DNA from: Synechococcus sp. BIOS-E4-1
GTDB taxonomy: Bacteria > Cyanobacteriota > Cyanobacteriia > PCC-6307 > Cyanobiaceae
Assembly: GCF_014279995.1 (NCBI RefSeq)
Contig: NZ_CP047935.1
Span: 2,811,494 to 2,875,493, forward strand
Direction: 5' to 3'
Length of the DNA stretch: 64,000 bases
Shown here: positions 25,115 through 34,521 of the stretch, piece after piece
Layout of the letters: each line of letters begins with the position of its first letter
Numbering within the stretch: position 1 is the first letter of the stretch
Translations under genes and position numbers: made by a program
Notes under the pieces: model-generated
The model's database searches: none
Seen by the model: the letters and a program-made list of their open reading frames with translations, nothing else
Told to the model about the DNA's origin: nothing

Positions 25115-25586
25115 GGCGGCGAACGTTGGCAAGAGTGTCGAAGCCAGGGAGATACGAAACAAAATGGTTTCGTATTTGGAGTCTAAAGCACGGATCCATC
25201 ACCCGACCATGTGACCATTGTGACGGACGTCGGTTCTAGCGGGGAAAGCCTGCCGTTGCGGCGCCATCCGACAACACTGGCCCGACAGGCGCCAGGACCG
25301 TCCGGATTGAACTGAAATCACCTCGTCAGTCAGGGCTGGTTGCAAGGGCAGTTGATACACGCAACTTTCCAGCCAGAGCCTGAGTTGGCATCAATTCATG
25401 CACGCCGTGGTGCCCCCCACAGGAGCTCGCCAACCGGATTCACTGCTGAATGACGAGAAGGAACCATCTCAGCTGGACAATGCACTGACGAGGTCTGGTT
25501 CCGAGTTCGTCCTCGACATCTCACTGGGCATTGCTCAAGGCAGTTGATGCATTCCCGTGGCATGGTGAAATCATCAACCTGATCTC
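25115..25586. promoter_or_regulatory. Divergent control region between ftrC-suf and sufR
   Basis: About 470 bases without a clear gene. It holds the 24-bp operator-like palindrome at 25152-25175 near ftrC. On the sufR side, GTTGATG/CATCAAC arms flank about 25 bases just before the sufR start, and an AGTTG/CAACT pair lies near 25338. No other gene or structured RNA was recognised. Confidence 0.55.
25152..25175. promoter_or_regulatory. Probable SufR operator
   Basis: ATACGAAAC-AAAATG-GTTTCGTAT: a perfect 9-bp inverted repeat with a 6-base spacer, 38 bases upstream of the ftrC start. The core AAC-N6-GTT agrees with the CAAC-N6-GTTG box known for SufR in Synechocystis. SufR, encoded divergently at 25587, should repress from here when its Fe-S cluster is intact. 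Confidence 0.75.
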
Positions 25587-26261
25587 ATGGGCGCGTCAGC
25601 TCAGGCTCCCACTCGTGAAGCGACGCTCACCCTGCTCCTGCGGCAGGGTGAGATCAGTGCTGCTGATCTAGCGAGCGAACTGGGAATCTCAGTTCAGGCG
25701 ATGCGCCGTCATCTGCGCACATTGGAAGACGAAGGACTGGTGGAAGCGAGTCCGATCACAGCTGGGCCTGGCCGGCCCTCCAACCAATGGAGACTCACTC
25801 AGCAAGGTCATCAACACTTCCCTGATGGCAGTGACACCTTTGCGCTGAATCTGCTCGAGTCGATGGCCAAAAGCCTGCCACCGGAGACCCTGGCAACGCT
25901 GCTTGACCGACAGGCCCATGAGAAAGCACACCACTACAGGCACCAGCTCGGCGATGGACCGCTCGAACAACGCATCCGCAGGTTGGTGCGTCTACGCAGC
26001 CACGAGGGATACGTCAGCGAAATGGTTCCGGCTGAGAATGGTCTCGGCTGGTACATCAATGAATTTCATTGCTCTGTGCAGAGGATCGCGGAGGAATTCC
26101 CAGCTGTCTGCGACCAGGAACTTCAGCTGATCCGAATGACATTCCCTGACTGTCAGGTGGAAAGGGTGCACTGGCGGCTGGAATCAGGACATTCCTGCGG
26201 TTTTCAGATCAGTCCGACCAGTACAACGTCCAACGAATCCAAACCAGGATTCAGCCCGTGA
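25587..26261 (+). CDS. sufR: SufR, Fe-S-sensing repressor of the suf operon
   Basis: 224 residues. The N-terminal winged helix (residues 8-75: LTLLLRQGEISAADLASELG, then ISVQAMRRHLRTLEDEGLV) binds DNA. The C-terminus has the Cys set for a 4Fe-4S cluster: Cys162, Cys175, Cys189 and Cys204. The gene is divergent from ftrC-sufBCDS and represses it in cyanobacteria studied so far. Its stop overlaps the start of the next gene (GTGA), so they are coupled. Confidence 0.92.
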   Translation: MGASAQAPTREATLTLLLRQGEISAADLASELGISVQAMRRHLRTLEDEGLVEASPITAGPGRPSNQWRLTQQGHQHFPDGSDTFALNLLESMAKSLPPETLATLLDRQAHEKAHHYRHQLGDGPLEQRIRRLVRLRSHEGYVSEMVPAENGLGWYINEFHCSVQRIAEEFPAVCDQELQLIRMTFPDCQVERVHWRLESGHSCGFQISPTSTTSNESKPGFSP

Positions 26262-26641
26262 GCGTGGATCCATCGCCGGCTTCAGGCCCGTTGGACAGGC
26301 AGCAGATCGAACGCATCGACGCCACGCTTCTGCCCGCCGTCGACCGCCACCTTCTGCGGCTGCAAGCCCACTGCCTGGCGACATTTCAGCAAATCGCCAT
26401 GCCGCTTCAGCAAGGACCTTTACCAACTCGGGATCACTGGCAGGACTGGTGTGATCACCAGCCTCAGCTGGCCAATGACGCGGAATTCCGGGAACAGCTG
26501 ATGATGCAGTTCACCGTGATTGCAAGCCAGCTTGAGGAGCTCGCCAGGCAGCTAAAGCTGAGCCCACTCGAGCTGAAGCTCAACGATTTGATCCAATACG
26601 CCGAAGCCAACAGCCGTGATCGTTTGTCGAACACGGAATGA
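26258..26641 (+). CDS. Conserved-looking hypothetical after sufR
   Basis: 127 residues, soluble and helical, with acidic and Gln-rich helices (for example QFTVIASQLEELARQLK and KLNDLIQYAEANSRD). It starts inside the sufR stop (4-base overlap), so it is translated with sufR. No motif is recognised. The coupling makes a link to Fe-S or redox regulation possible, but this is inference only. Confidence 0.65.
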   Translation: MSVDPSPASGPLDRQQIERIDATLLPAVDRHLLRLQAHCLATFQQIAMPLQQGPLPTRDHWQDWCDHQPQLANDAEFREQLMMQFTVIASQLEELARQLKLSPLELKLNDLIQYAEANSRDRLSNTE

Positions 26642-26719
26642 ACAGATCGCTGCACACAGGTTGAAGATCGCGAACCGATCGCTCTGCTGCGATCATCCAA
26701 AACAGACCGTCCATAGCCG

Positions 26720-27310
26720 ATGACCCTGGACATCCCCGACGCGCCGACATTCTTCCGACTGAGCTGCGGAAGCTGGCGGTCGCAGCGGAGCGTGCATCAC
26801 CTCCTACATCGCCGCAGCGAAGCGGGGGGATCGCTGATCGTGGTGGAGGACCTCGAACTCAACGATGAACGGTTGCTGGCCATGGCCAGGCAGCACGACA
26901 AGGATCCTGGCCTGATCATTGGCGGCAGCTACGTGCGCTGGAGCGCCTCGATGGCCTGGGACCGCGATGGCGATGCCCATGACGGTGAAACCTGCTTCGC
27001 TTTGATCGGAGAAAGTGAGACCGCCCGCTCCGGCACGATGCTCCGGGATCAGGGCTACGCAGAAAAAGCGCCTGCAACCTCGACATTCGCCATGGACGAC
27101 AGGGATGGTCTGATCCTCTGCACGAGCTACGAAATGATGACCGTCTGGGAACGCTTCAGTTTTGCCGGCCCGGATGTGCGCATTCGTTCCAGCACCGTTG
27201 AAGGACTGTCCAACAACGCGTCCTTCTGCGTGGAGACCAGACTCAAAAACGACAGCTCATCCACTGGCTCCCAAGGGATGACAGCGCTTGTATCACCCTT
27301 CGGCTGGTGA
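26720..27310 (+). CDS. cpcS: CpcS/CpeS-family phycobiliprotein bilin lyase
   Basis: 196 residues. Attaches a bilin to a Cys of a phycobiliprotein subunit. The family marks are clear: FFRLSCGSWRSQRSVHHL at the N-terminus, MLRDQGYAEKAP, the WERFSFAGPDVRIRSSTV block and ASFCVETRLK near the end. The gene directly precedes the rod-core linker cpcG, which supports a phycobilisome role. Family members include CpcS, CpeS and CpeU; which subunit it serves cannot be told from sequence alone, so the symbol is provisional. Confidence 0.82.
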   Translation: MTLDIPDAPTFFRLSCGSWRSQRSVHHLLHRRSEAGGSLIVVEDLELNDERLLAMARQHDKDPGLIIGGSYVRWSASMAWDRDGDAHDGETCFALIGESETARSGTMLRDQGYAEKAPATSTFAMDDRDGLILCTSYEMMTVWERFSFAGPDVRIRSSTVEGLSNNASFCVETRLKNDSSSTGSQGMTALVSPFGW

Positions 27311-27403
27311 GTGTCCTCTGTTACGGACTGTGAGTAGGCCGGAGCCAGTTTGGAAGTGTGTTGACTCCCACTTATACGATCCAGCCAGTGTGTTCCGACT
27401 CGA

Positions 27404-28162
27404 GTGGCGATTCCTCTTCTTCAGTACGCACCGACGACACAGAACAATCGCGTCGCAGCTCTCAGCGTTGCTTCTGAAGAGACCCAGCGTTCCCTTCAGA
27501 TGGATATCTCAATGGACGCTGACAACATCAACACGGTGATCGAATCGGCTTACCGCCAGATCTTCTTTCACGCGTTCAAGAGTGACCGCGACACCTTCCT
27601 CGAGTCACAACTGCGTGATGGCCAGATCACTGTCCGTGACTTCATCCGAGGGTTGTGTCTCTCAGACACTTTTAAAAGGACGTTCTACGGCTTCAATTCG
27701 AACTACAAGGTGGTTCGTCACCTCGTCCAGAAAATTCTGGGACGCAAGACCCACGGACGTTCTGAAGAAATCTCCTGGTCGATCGTGATCGCGACCAAGG
27801 GTGTCGAAGGCATCGTGGATGCCCTGCTTGACAGCGAGGAATATCTCGAAGCCTTCGGCTACGACTGTGTTCCTTTTCAACGCAATCGCGTGCTTCCAGG
27901 CAGGGAGCTCGGTGAGACCCCTTTCAACATCACCACCCCCCGTTACGACGAGTACTACCGGGGGATTCTCGGTTTCCCCAAGATCATCTACACCGGCAAA
28001 GCCAAGAGCCTGCCGGCACGTGCCAGCCGTTCCCGAGGTGGTTTCAGCGAAGATTATCTGCCGTGGGTCAGAGGTATCGCTGCCGCAGGCTCAGCCTCTC
28101 CCGAGGGCAATCTCGACATGGACTATCTCTCGAAAGTTCCTTACCGCAGCATCGGCCGCTGA
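27404..28162 (+). CDS. cpcG: Phycobilisome rod-core linker CpcG
   Basis: 252 residues from a GTG. Begins MAIPLLQYAPTTQNNRV, the near-invariant CpcG start. The linker domain follows (AYRQIFFHAFKSDRD, VRDFIRGLCLSDTFKRTFYG, DALLDSEEYLEAFGYDCVPF). The C-terminal ~80 residues are the core-anchoring part. It connects phycocyanin rods to the allophycocyanin core. Length is normal. A strong terminator follows at 28189. Confidence 0.93.
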   Translation: MAIPLLQYAPTTQNNRVAALSVASEETQRSLQMDISMDADNINTVIESAYRQIFFHAFKSDRDTFLESQLRDGQITVRDFIRGLCLSDTFKRTFYGFNSNYKVVRHLVQKILGRKTHGRSEEISWSIVIATKGVEGIVDALLDSEEYLEAFGYDCVPFQRNRVLPGRELGETPFNITTPRYDEYYRGILGFPKIIYTGKAKSLPARASRSRGGFSEDYLPWVRGIAAAGSASPEGNLDMDYLSKVPYRSIGR

Positions 28163-28188
28163 ATCGCTTCCCAAGTCCGAGATGTTTG

Positions 28189-28219
28189 AGCGGAGTCCCC
28201 AGTGGGGCTCCGCTTTTTT
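28189..28219 (+). terminator. Intrinsic terminator of cpcG
   Basis: AGCGGAG and CCCC pair with GGGG and CTCCGCT around an AGT loop, with one bulged T, and TTTTTT follows. It lies 27 bases after the cpcG stop. Confidence 0.85.
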
Positions 28220-28356
28220 GTGTGCTGCATCAGAACTGAAATGGATACGGTCTGGGCAGCTCATGCAGTCAGAAGATGCTGACCACGGGCGATCAAGCTC
28301 CCTGAAAACCGGTCCTTTCCAGCAAACTGATCCCAAAGAAACCCGGTAGCCCGACC

Positions 28357-29430
28357 GTGACGCAAGCCATCACATCCCTCGCCCGCATGACCCTGCGTCA
28401 GCTGCGTCAGATGGCCAGTGATCTCGGCGTTACTCTCTACAGCCGCAAGAGCAAGGAAGACCTGGTTTCCGCGATTGCCGAAAAGCAGGAGCGTCGTGGC
28501 GGCGATCTCAAGGCCATCGAAGCGGAACTCAATCCACCGTCGCGCCCACAGTCCGAGACCCGTGTGGTGTTCCTGCCAAGAGACCCCCAGTGGGCCTATG
28601 TGTTCTGGGAAATCTCAGACAACGATCGTCGCCGCGCTCAAGGCGAAGGCGCTGCGCATCTGAATCTTCGTTTGGCTGATGTGACGGGTCTCCAGGACGG
28701 CTCAGCCCATCCGCACACTCTCCAAGAAGTTCCTGTCGACAGTCACAGCACCGAGTGGTACCTGCCAGTGCCTCTCTGCGATCGCGACTATCGCGTTGAA
28801 CTTGGCTGCCGCTCCGGCAGCCAGTGGATCTCCCTGGCGTTCTCGTCTGTCGCCAGGGTTCCTGCCCTGCACCCCAGCGACCAGATTCTCGATCAGTTCG
28901 TGCCCTTCAGCCTCGAAACCGCTACTCCTTCACCAGCTCCGGTCAGCACACCCAGCTTCGAGCCCAGCGACAGCGGCTTGCATGAGCGCCTGTACCAGAG
29001 CGCTACTACCCACTTCCGCAGCCGCAGAGTCGGATCTGAGGTTCTGCATGAACAGGACTCATTTTCAGGAGATCAGCGTGGTCTCAGCGATTCCGGTGTT
29101 GGCTTGTGGGCCAGCGGCCTCAACGAGTCCGGTCTCGGAGGAGTGGCCCCTCGCCAACGCACCTTCTGGCTGGTGGCTGATGCAGAGTTGATTGTTTACG
29201 GAGCCACTGATCCTTCCGCACGTCTCACCATCGGCGGCGAAGAAGTACCTCTCTCCAGCGATGGAACCTTCCGCATTCAGGTTCCCTTCCGTGACGGTGA
29301 GCAGATGTATGCCGTTGAAGCGACCGCGGCGGATGGTGAGCAGAAACGCAACATCACTCTCAACTTCGAGCGCGTTACCCCAGAAGACAACAGCAACCCT
29401 GCCAGCGAAGCCAAAGCTGAGTGGTTCTGA
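28357..29430 (+). CDS. DUF4912 protein with Rho N-terminal-like helix
   Basis: 357 residues from a GTG. The first 45 residues resemble the Rho N-terminal/SAP-like helical fold (TLRQLRQMASDLGVTLYSRK, then SKEDLVSAIAEKQ). Residues about 70-180 carry the DUF4912 block (RDPQWAYVFWEISD, STEWYLPVPLCDRDYRVELG). A Ser/Pro-rich linker follows, then a second sheet-like domain (FWLVADAELIVYGATDPSA, TIGGEEVPLSSDGTFRIQVP). The function is unknown; such proteins are predicted cytoplasmic and possibly nucleic-acid binding. Confidence 0.75.
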   Translation: MTQAITSLARMTLRQLRQMASDLGVTLYSRKSKEDLVSAIAEKQERRGGDLKAIEAELNPPSRPQSETRVVFLPRDPQWAYVFWEISDNDRRRAQGEGAAHLNLRLADVTGLQDGSAHPHTLQEVPVDSHSTEWYLPVPLCDRDYRVELGCRSGSQWISLAFSSVARVPALHPSDQILDQFVPFSLETATPSPAPVSTPSFEPSDSGLHERLYQSATTHFRSRRVGSEVLHEQDSFSGDQRGLSDSGVGLWASGLNESGLGGVAPRQRTFWLVADAELIVYGATDPSARLTIGGEEVPLSSDGTFRIQVPFRDGEQMYAVEATAADGEQKRNITLNFERVTPEDNSNPASEAKAEWF

Positions 29431-29434
29431 TCCT

Positions 29435-29623
29435 GTGGGAGTCAACCGAAAAGCCCTGCGCTGGATTGTGGCCATCACGCCTGTTGCAGGGGCAGTGGCA
29501 TTCCCGGTGCTTGTGCCTCTCACGATGGCAAAAGTCGGGATCGGCGCGGGTGTTGGCCTGGCACTCGTTCTCAGCAGTCTCTGGTTTGTGGGAATGCTGA
29601 AAACCTCTGAAATGCCTCACTGA
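29435..29623 (+). CDS. Small membrane protein
   Basis: 62 residues from GTG 29435, 4 bases after the DUF4912 gene, so co-transcribed. Two hydrophobic segments (about residues 9-28 and 35-54, with GIGAGVGLALVLSSLWFVG) lie between basic and short polar ends. It looks like the small conserved membrane proteins common in cyanobacteria; function unknown. Confidence 0.6.
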   Translation: MGVNRKALRWIVAITPVAGAVAFPVLVPLTMAKVGIGAGVGLALVLSSLWFVGMLKTSEMPH

Positions 29624-29674
29624 CCGATTGCCCGGCAAGGCGGTGGAACACTTGCAGCAACCGAAAAGCAGTGG

Positions 29675-31096
29675 GTGCTGGACAGGCTGCGAGAAAAGAT
29701 TCAAAAACTTGCCGTCCTGCCTCTACTGACGCCAATGCTGCTGAGCTGCAGCCAGGCAGGGCAAATCGTGGGTGCAGCCGATGCTGAGCTGCCCTTACCG
29801 CAGAACTTCCAACTGCACTTCAATCATCGGGACTCCGGCCGCTACCAAAGTCCCCTGACAGGCCAGTGGCGCAACGGCGACAACCTTGAAGAGCAGCTGA
29901 TCCGACAGATCCATACGGCGAACGAAGAGGTGCTGATGGCCATTCAGGAACTCACCCTTCCGCAGATCGCCAAAGCACTGATTCGCGCCAAGAAGCGGGG
30001 AGTCCGTGTTCAGGTGGTGCTGGAAAACAACTACAGCAGGCCTTGGTCGGAACAGCATCCCAGCGATCTGTCAGCTCACGGCCGGCGGCGCCATCAGCAA
30101 CTGCAACTGCTGGCGGACAGCAATCGCGACGGCAGGCTTACCGCTGAAGAACGGTTGGCTGGCGATGCCATTGCGCTGCTGAAACGAGCAGGGGTCGCAA
30201 TCATCGATGACACAGAAGACGGGAGCCGAGGCAGTGGCCTAATGCATCACAAGTTCCTTGTGGTGGATCAGTCTCTGGTGATCACAGGCAGTGCCAACTT
30301 CACCAGCTCAGGGATGCATGGTGATGCAGGAGCAGCGCGAAGCCGGGGCAATGTGAATCATCTGCTCAGCATCAGGAGCCCCGAATTGGCCGGATTGTTC
30401 CGAGAAGAATTTGAAAGGATGTGGGGCGATGGTCCTGGAGGCGAACACAACAGTCGATTCGGACGCGGAAAAACCAGCCCAGGAATCCAAGCCGTTCAAG
30501 TCAATGGCATACAAATCGACGTGCTGTTCGCCCCTCATTCAAAACAATTCCCGGGGCATGGACTGGAGCTGATCACTGAGCAGCTGGCAGCAGCAAAGCA
30601 AAGTATCGACATGGCGCTGTTTGTGTTTTCAGCCCAAACACTCACAAATGTTCTGGCGAAGCGAATGGCTGCTGGTATCGACATCCGTCTGCTGGCAGAC
30701 CCGGGCTTCGCAAGCCGTTCCTTTTCTGAAGTGCTGGATCTGCTCGGACTGGAACTCCCAGACCGCTTTTGCAAACTTGAAGCGGGCAATCAACCCCTCA
30801 AAACACCATTACAAACCGTCGGCTCACCGCGCCTCGCCCGCGGCGATAAGCTCCACCACAAGTTCGCGGTGTTCGACAACAAAACCGTGATCACCGGATC
30901 CTTCAACTGGTCACCCGCCGCTGCCCACACCAATGATGAAACTCTGCTGGTGATTCACTCACCCAAAATTGCTGAGCATTTCACCCGCGAGATGGATCGG
31001 ATGTGGCGAGGAGCAGAGCTGGGAATCACACCGCACATCCAGCGCAAGCTAGAACGACAACGTGCCAAGTGCGGCCGAGGGCTGCAGAGGTATTGA
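29675..31096 (+). CDS. Phospholipase D-like lipoprotein
   Basis: 473 residues from a GTG. The N-terminal hydrophobic segment ends in a lipobox (MLLSC, Cys at about 25). Two PLD domains carry complete HKD motifs, HHKFLVVDQSLVITGSANF (about residues 190-208) and HHKFAVFDNKTVITGSFNW (about 394-412). An SNRDGRLTAEE stretch at about 149 resembles an EF-hand-like calcium loop inserted in the first domain. It is predicted to be an envelope-anchored phosphodiesterase acting on lipids or nucleic acids. It converges on the low-GC island. Confidence 0.82.
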   Translation: MLDRLREKIQKLAVLPLLTPMLLSCSQAGQIVGAADAELPLPQNFQLHFNHRDSGRYQSPLTGQWRNGDNLEEQLIRQIHTANEEVLMAIQELTLPQIAKALIRAKKRGVRVQVVLENNYSRPWSEQHPSDLSAHGRRRHQQLQLLADSNRDGRLTAEERLAGDAIALLKRAGVAIIDDTEDGSRGSGLMHHKFLVVDQSLVITGSANFTSSGMHGDAGAARSRGNVNHLLSIRSPELAGLFREEFERMWGDGPGGEHNSRFGRGKTSPGIQAVQVNGIQIDVLFAPHSKQFPGHGLELITEQLAAAKQSIDMALFVFSAQTLTNVLAKRMAAGIDIRLLADPGFASRSFSEVLDLLGLELPDRFCKLEAGNQPLKTPLQTVGSPRLARGDKLHHKFAVFDNKTVITGSFNWSPAAAHTNDETLLVIHSPKIAEHFTREMDRMWRGAELGITPHIQRKLERQRAKCGRGLQRY

Positions 31097-31247
31097 TTGA
31101 GCGAAGCGTGATTGGCACCATCCCAGCAACGATTCAAAATTGAGTGCCTAAAGGCCCCATCACTAAGTCTTTAGTAGTGAGTCAACAAAGGCAATAGAGC
31201 AAAAGAATGATTCAGTACAATCAATGAAGAGTGCAGAAGTTCAGCAG

Positions 31248-34200
31248 TCAAGAAACACTGGCATTGCCATTTCGCGAAAAAAGCCTGGTTTCCAGGTTTT
31301 TAATCAACACATAGACTGGTGGAACAACCAACAGTGACAACGTCATGCCCATCAAAAGGCCGCCAAAAACGACTGTGCCGATGGCTTGCTGAGCACTGGC
31401 TCCGGCATTTTGTGCAATAACAAGGGGGAAAAAGCCAGCGAGAGAGGCGACTGAAGTCATCAAGATGGGCTGAAGCCTTGCTTTTCCTGCCTCTACAGCA
31501 GCGAAGACAATCTCTGCACCAGCCGAGACGCGTTGCTCTGCGGCTTCGACAATCAGAATAGAATTTTTAGCAGCAAGACCAATCAGCATCAAGAGGCCTA
31601 TCTGAACAAAAATATTGACATTCATCGAACGTGCTTGGAGAAATACAAGACTGCCTAGTATGGCAATCGGAACCGTGATCATGATCACAGTTGAGATAAT
31701 ATAACTTTCATATTGAGCGGACAGCACCAGGAAAACAGTCAATGCTGCCATCACAAACAGGAAAACTATTTGGCCACCAGATTTTTCCTGAACCCTGGAC
31801 ACTCCAGTAAATTGGTAACCAATATCCTTGAATCCTAGAGAAGCGACAACATTTTTGACAGCCTTTATAACATCTCCAGTGGAATACCCTGAATTTGGAA
31901 CGGCCTTGTACTCAATTGAGCGATTGAAATTAAAATGATCAATCGCCATAGGGGTGGTCACTAATTCATAGCTAGCAATTTCTTTTACAGCAACATAATC
32001 TCCCTTGGAATTCTTAATACCATAATTCATCAATTGATCGATCGTACTTCTTTCCTGGGACTGACTGATAACAACAACATCCTTCGGACCTCCATCCAGG
32101 GAGGTTTGCACAATCCGTTTACTGCCAGCATAAGTACCGATTGTATTGACAACATCTTTATAGCTAAGGTTAAGAGAACCAAGCAAAGACCGATCGATGT
32201 TAATTTGATAAGAAGGATTATCCGGAGAAAATTGGGTTTGAATACTTTGAATTGAAGGCTCCTGTGAAGCTTTAGCTAAAAACTGTTGCGTCAACGCATA
32301 AAACTCATCAATCGAATAACGACCGCTGCTTTCGTCAGTCAATGCAACCGTCAAGGAAGCATCCTGACCAAAACCAGGGATCATTGGTAATTGAAATATT
32401 TGAGGTGGATATCGTGTAGGCAGTGCTGCAAGCGCTGCTGAGAGATTAGAAGATATTTTTTCGATTTTTTGGTTTGCCTGTCGTCGCTGACCCAAAGGCA
32501 ACAATTGAATAAAGAATGGAGAATAGCCTTGGTTAGTATCGATGATCACGAAATCCTTAATACCCGATGACTTTTTTTCTTTTTCTCTATTAAGGAAGTT
32601 TCTCGTCTGACTGCTAACAGGTTCATAGGCTGTAATCGATGCCCCAGGATTAAGTAGATATGCACCCGTCAAAAGATTCATATCTTCTTGAGGGATGAAG
32701 CCAGCAGGGATGATATTAAATAAATAAAGTGTAGCAAAAGCAAGTGGTACAAGAGAAACGCATACTAATTTTCTTTTTTTCAAAAACCAGCCCAATAATT
32801 TCTCATAAGCAGACTCGAGTTTGGAATAAATCTGGTCAAAACCATTAAAAACAGTCTCTAACTTGAGACCAATGACAGCAAAAAGGGCTGCACTGATTGG
32901 TAGAGCGAGGTTCCCAAAACTCGCCTTCGTGAAGTAACCCATCAAAAGTCCAACGCCAGCACCAAAGATTGCTGTAGTCCACGATGGCATCGACTCCATT
33001 CGCCCTGGACGAAGCAATAGTGCAGACATCATCGGAGAAAATGTCAGAGCATTAAATGTTGATATAGCAATGGAGCAGATGATCGTAACTGCAAATTGAA
33101 TATAAATATTGCCGATGGGACCGCTGACCAATGTTACAGGGAGAAACAAAGAAATCAGCACTAATGAAGTGGATATAATCGCCCCAAACAATTCATTCAT
33201 AGATGCAAAAGCTGCTTCTGTTGAATTCATTCCTTTTTGGATATTCGCTGTCACTGACTGAACAACAAGTATCGCATCATCGACAACCAAACCCGTCGCC
33301 AAAACAAGGGCGGTCATGGTCAGAAAATTCAACGTGTAGTCAAAAAGTTGTAAAAAGGCAAATGTTCCAACGATCGATATCGGTATTGCCAATCCGGGGA
33401 TGAGGATGGTACGCCAATTTTGCAAAAACAACAACAGGATTAAAACAACTAAGATGATTGCCAGCCCCAAGGCATCAAATACATTCGAAATCGAGTCTAA
33501 AATAAATGTTTTTCGATCATTGAATTGAACGACTTTGATTCCGGGGGGAGCCGTAGATTTGAATTTTTGAATAAGCTGATCGATCTGCTCGCCAACCTCA
33601 ACAGCATTACTTCCGGACTGAAGACTAATGTCGATAAACACCCCGGGATAACCACTACTTGATAGGATGGCGCTTTCCGGGCTGGCAATATATTGAACCT
33701 GACCAATGTCCTTCACCCGAAGAACTGCTCCACTGTTCAATCGTTTAAGAACAATATCTTCAAATTCTCCTATTGATTGAATGAAGCCACTATCCTCAAT
33801 CATGACTGAATAGCTATATGTGGAGGGATCTCCAACACGACTAGCTCCAACAAATCCACCAGAAGCAGGGAAATTTTGAGAGAAGATCTGATTATCCACT
33901 TCATCAATGCTTAGTCCATAAGCGCGAACTAAGTTCGGATCAATTGAAATCTGAAATACAGGCTTTGGTGGATATAATGTTAGCTTCCCAACTCCATCAA
34001 TCAATTGAAGTTGTTTCTGCAATTGATCCTTAGCTATCGAATTAAGGTAAGCCGCATCATATTGACCTTTCGTTGATGTGATTAAGTAAGCGCCAATTGA
34101 TGTATCTGTTGTCTGCGAAATAGTAATCCCTTCATCTTGAGTTACTTGCGGTAGAGTGGACTTAGCCTGTTGGACACGATTCTGAACATCCAATGATGCT

Positions 34201-34508
34201 GTGTCGGCTGAAGTGTCAGGCTCTAAATACAGGGTGATAGACGTTGAACCAGCCTTGGATGTTGAAGTGATGTAATCAACTCCCGGTGTATCTGATAAAA
34301 TATCTTCAAGTTGCTGTGTAATGGAAAGTTCAACAAATGATGCATTACCACCTGGATAGATTGCAGTTACTACAATTTGAGGTTGTGCAATATTGGGCAG
34401 AAAATCAATTGGCAACCTGCCAAGAGAAATCAACCCAAGGATAAAGATCACCAGACTGCAGACACTGGTAAGAACTGGTCTTGAAATGAAGCGATCAGAT
34501 AGAGACAT
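31248..34508 (-). CDS. RND-family efflux transporter (low-GC copy)
   Basis: 1086 residues of the HAE1/AcrB type: the first membrane helix at residues 12-30, a large periplasmic loop, and helices with the proton-relay region (TGLVVDDAILVVQSVTAN). A second loop and C-terminal helices (GLAAKNSILIVEAAEQR) complete the fold. It exports hydrophobic compounds driven by protons. It lies 13 bases after its adaptor gene. No outer-membrane channel gene is nearby. It differs from the GC-rich RND pump at 42.7 kb in composition and is probably not a recent duplicate of it. Confidence 0.88.
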   Translation of the reverse strand: MSLSDRFISRPVLTSVCSLVIFILGLISLGRLPIDFLPNIAQPQIVVTAIYPGGNASFVELSITQQLEDILSDTPGVDYITSTSKAGSTSITLYLEPDTSADTASLDVQNRVQQAKSTLPQVTQDEGITISQTTDTSIGAYLITSTKGQYDAAYLNSIAKDQLQKQLQLIDGVGKLTLYPPKPVFQISIDPNLVRAYGLSIDEVDNQIFSQNFPASGGFVGASRVGDPSTYSYSVMIEDSGFIQSIGEFEDIVLKRLNSGAVLRVKDIGQVQYIASPESAILSSSGYPGVFIDISLQSGSNAVEVGEQIDQLIQKFKSTAPPGIKVVQFNDRKTFILDSISNVFDALGLAIILVVLILLLFLQNWRTILIPGLAIPISIVGTFAFLQLFDYTLNFLTMTALVLATGLVVDDAILVVQSVTANIQKGMNSTEAAFASMNELFGAIISTSLVLISLFLPVTLVSGPIGNIYIQFAVTIICSIAISTFNALTFSPMMSALLLRPGRMESMPSWTTAIFGAGVGLLMGYFTKASFGNLALPISAALFAVIGLKLETVFNGFDQIYSKLESAYEKLLGWFLKKRKLVCVSLVPLAFATLYLFNIIPAGFIPQEDMNLLTGAYLLNPGASITAYEPVSSQTRNFLNREKEKKSSGIKDFVIIDTNQGYSPFFIQLLPLGQRRQANQKIEKISSNLSAALAALPTRYPPQIFQLPMIPGFGQDASLTVALTDESSGRYSIDEFYALTQQFLAKASQEPSIQSIQTQFSPDNPSYQINIDRSLLGSLNLSYKDVVNTIGTYAGSKRIVQTSLDGGPKDVVVISQSQERSTIDQLMNYGIKNSKGDYVAVKEIASYELVTTPMAIDHFNFNRSIEYKAVPNSGYSTGDVIKAVKNVVASLGFKDIGYQFTGVSRVQEKSGGQIVFLFVMAALTVFLVLSAQYESYIISTVIMITVPIAILGSLVFLQARSMNVNIFVQIGLLMLIGLAAKNSILIVEAAEQRVSAGAEIVFAAVEAGKARLQPILMTSVASLAGFFPLVIAQNAGASAQQAIGTVVFGGLLMGMTLSLLVVPPVYVLIKNLETRLFSRNGNASVS

Positions 34509-34521
34509 TTATAAATCGAGA

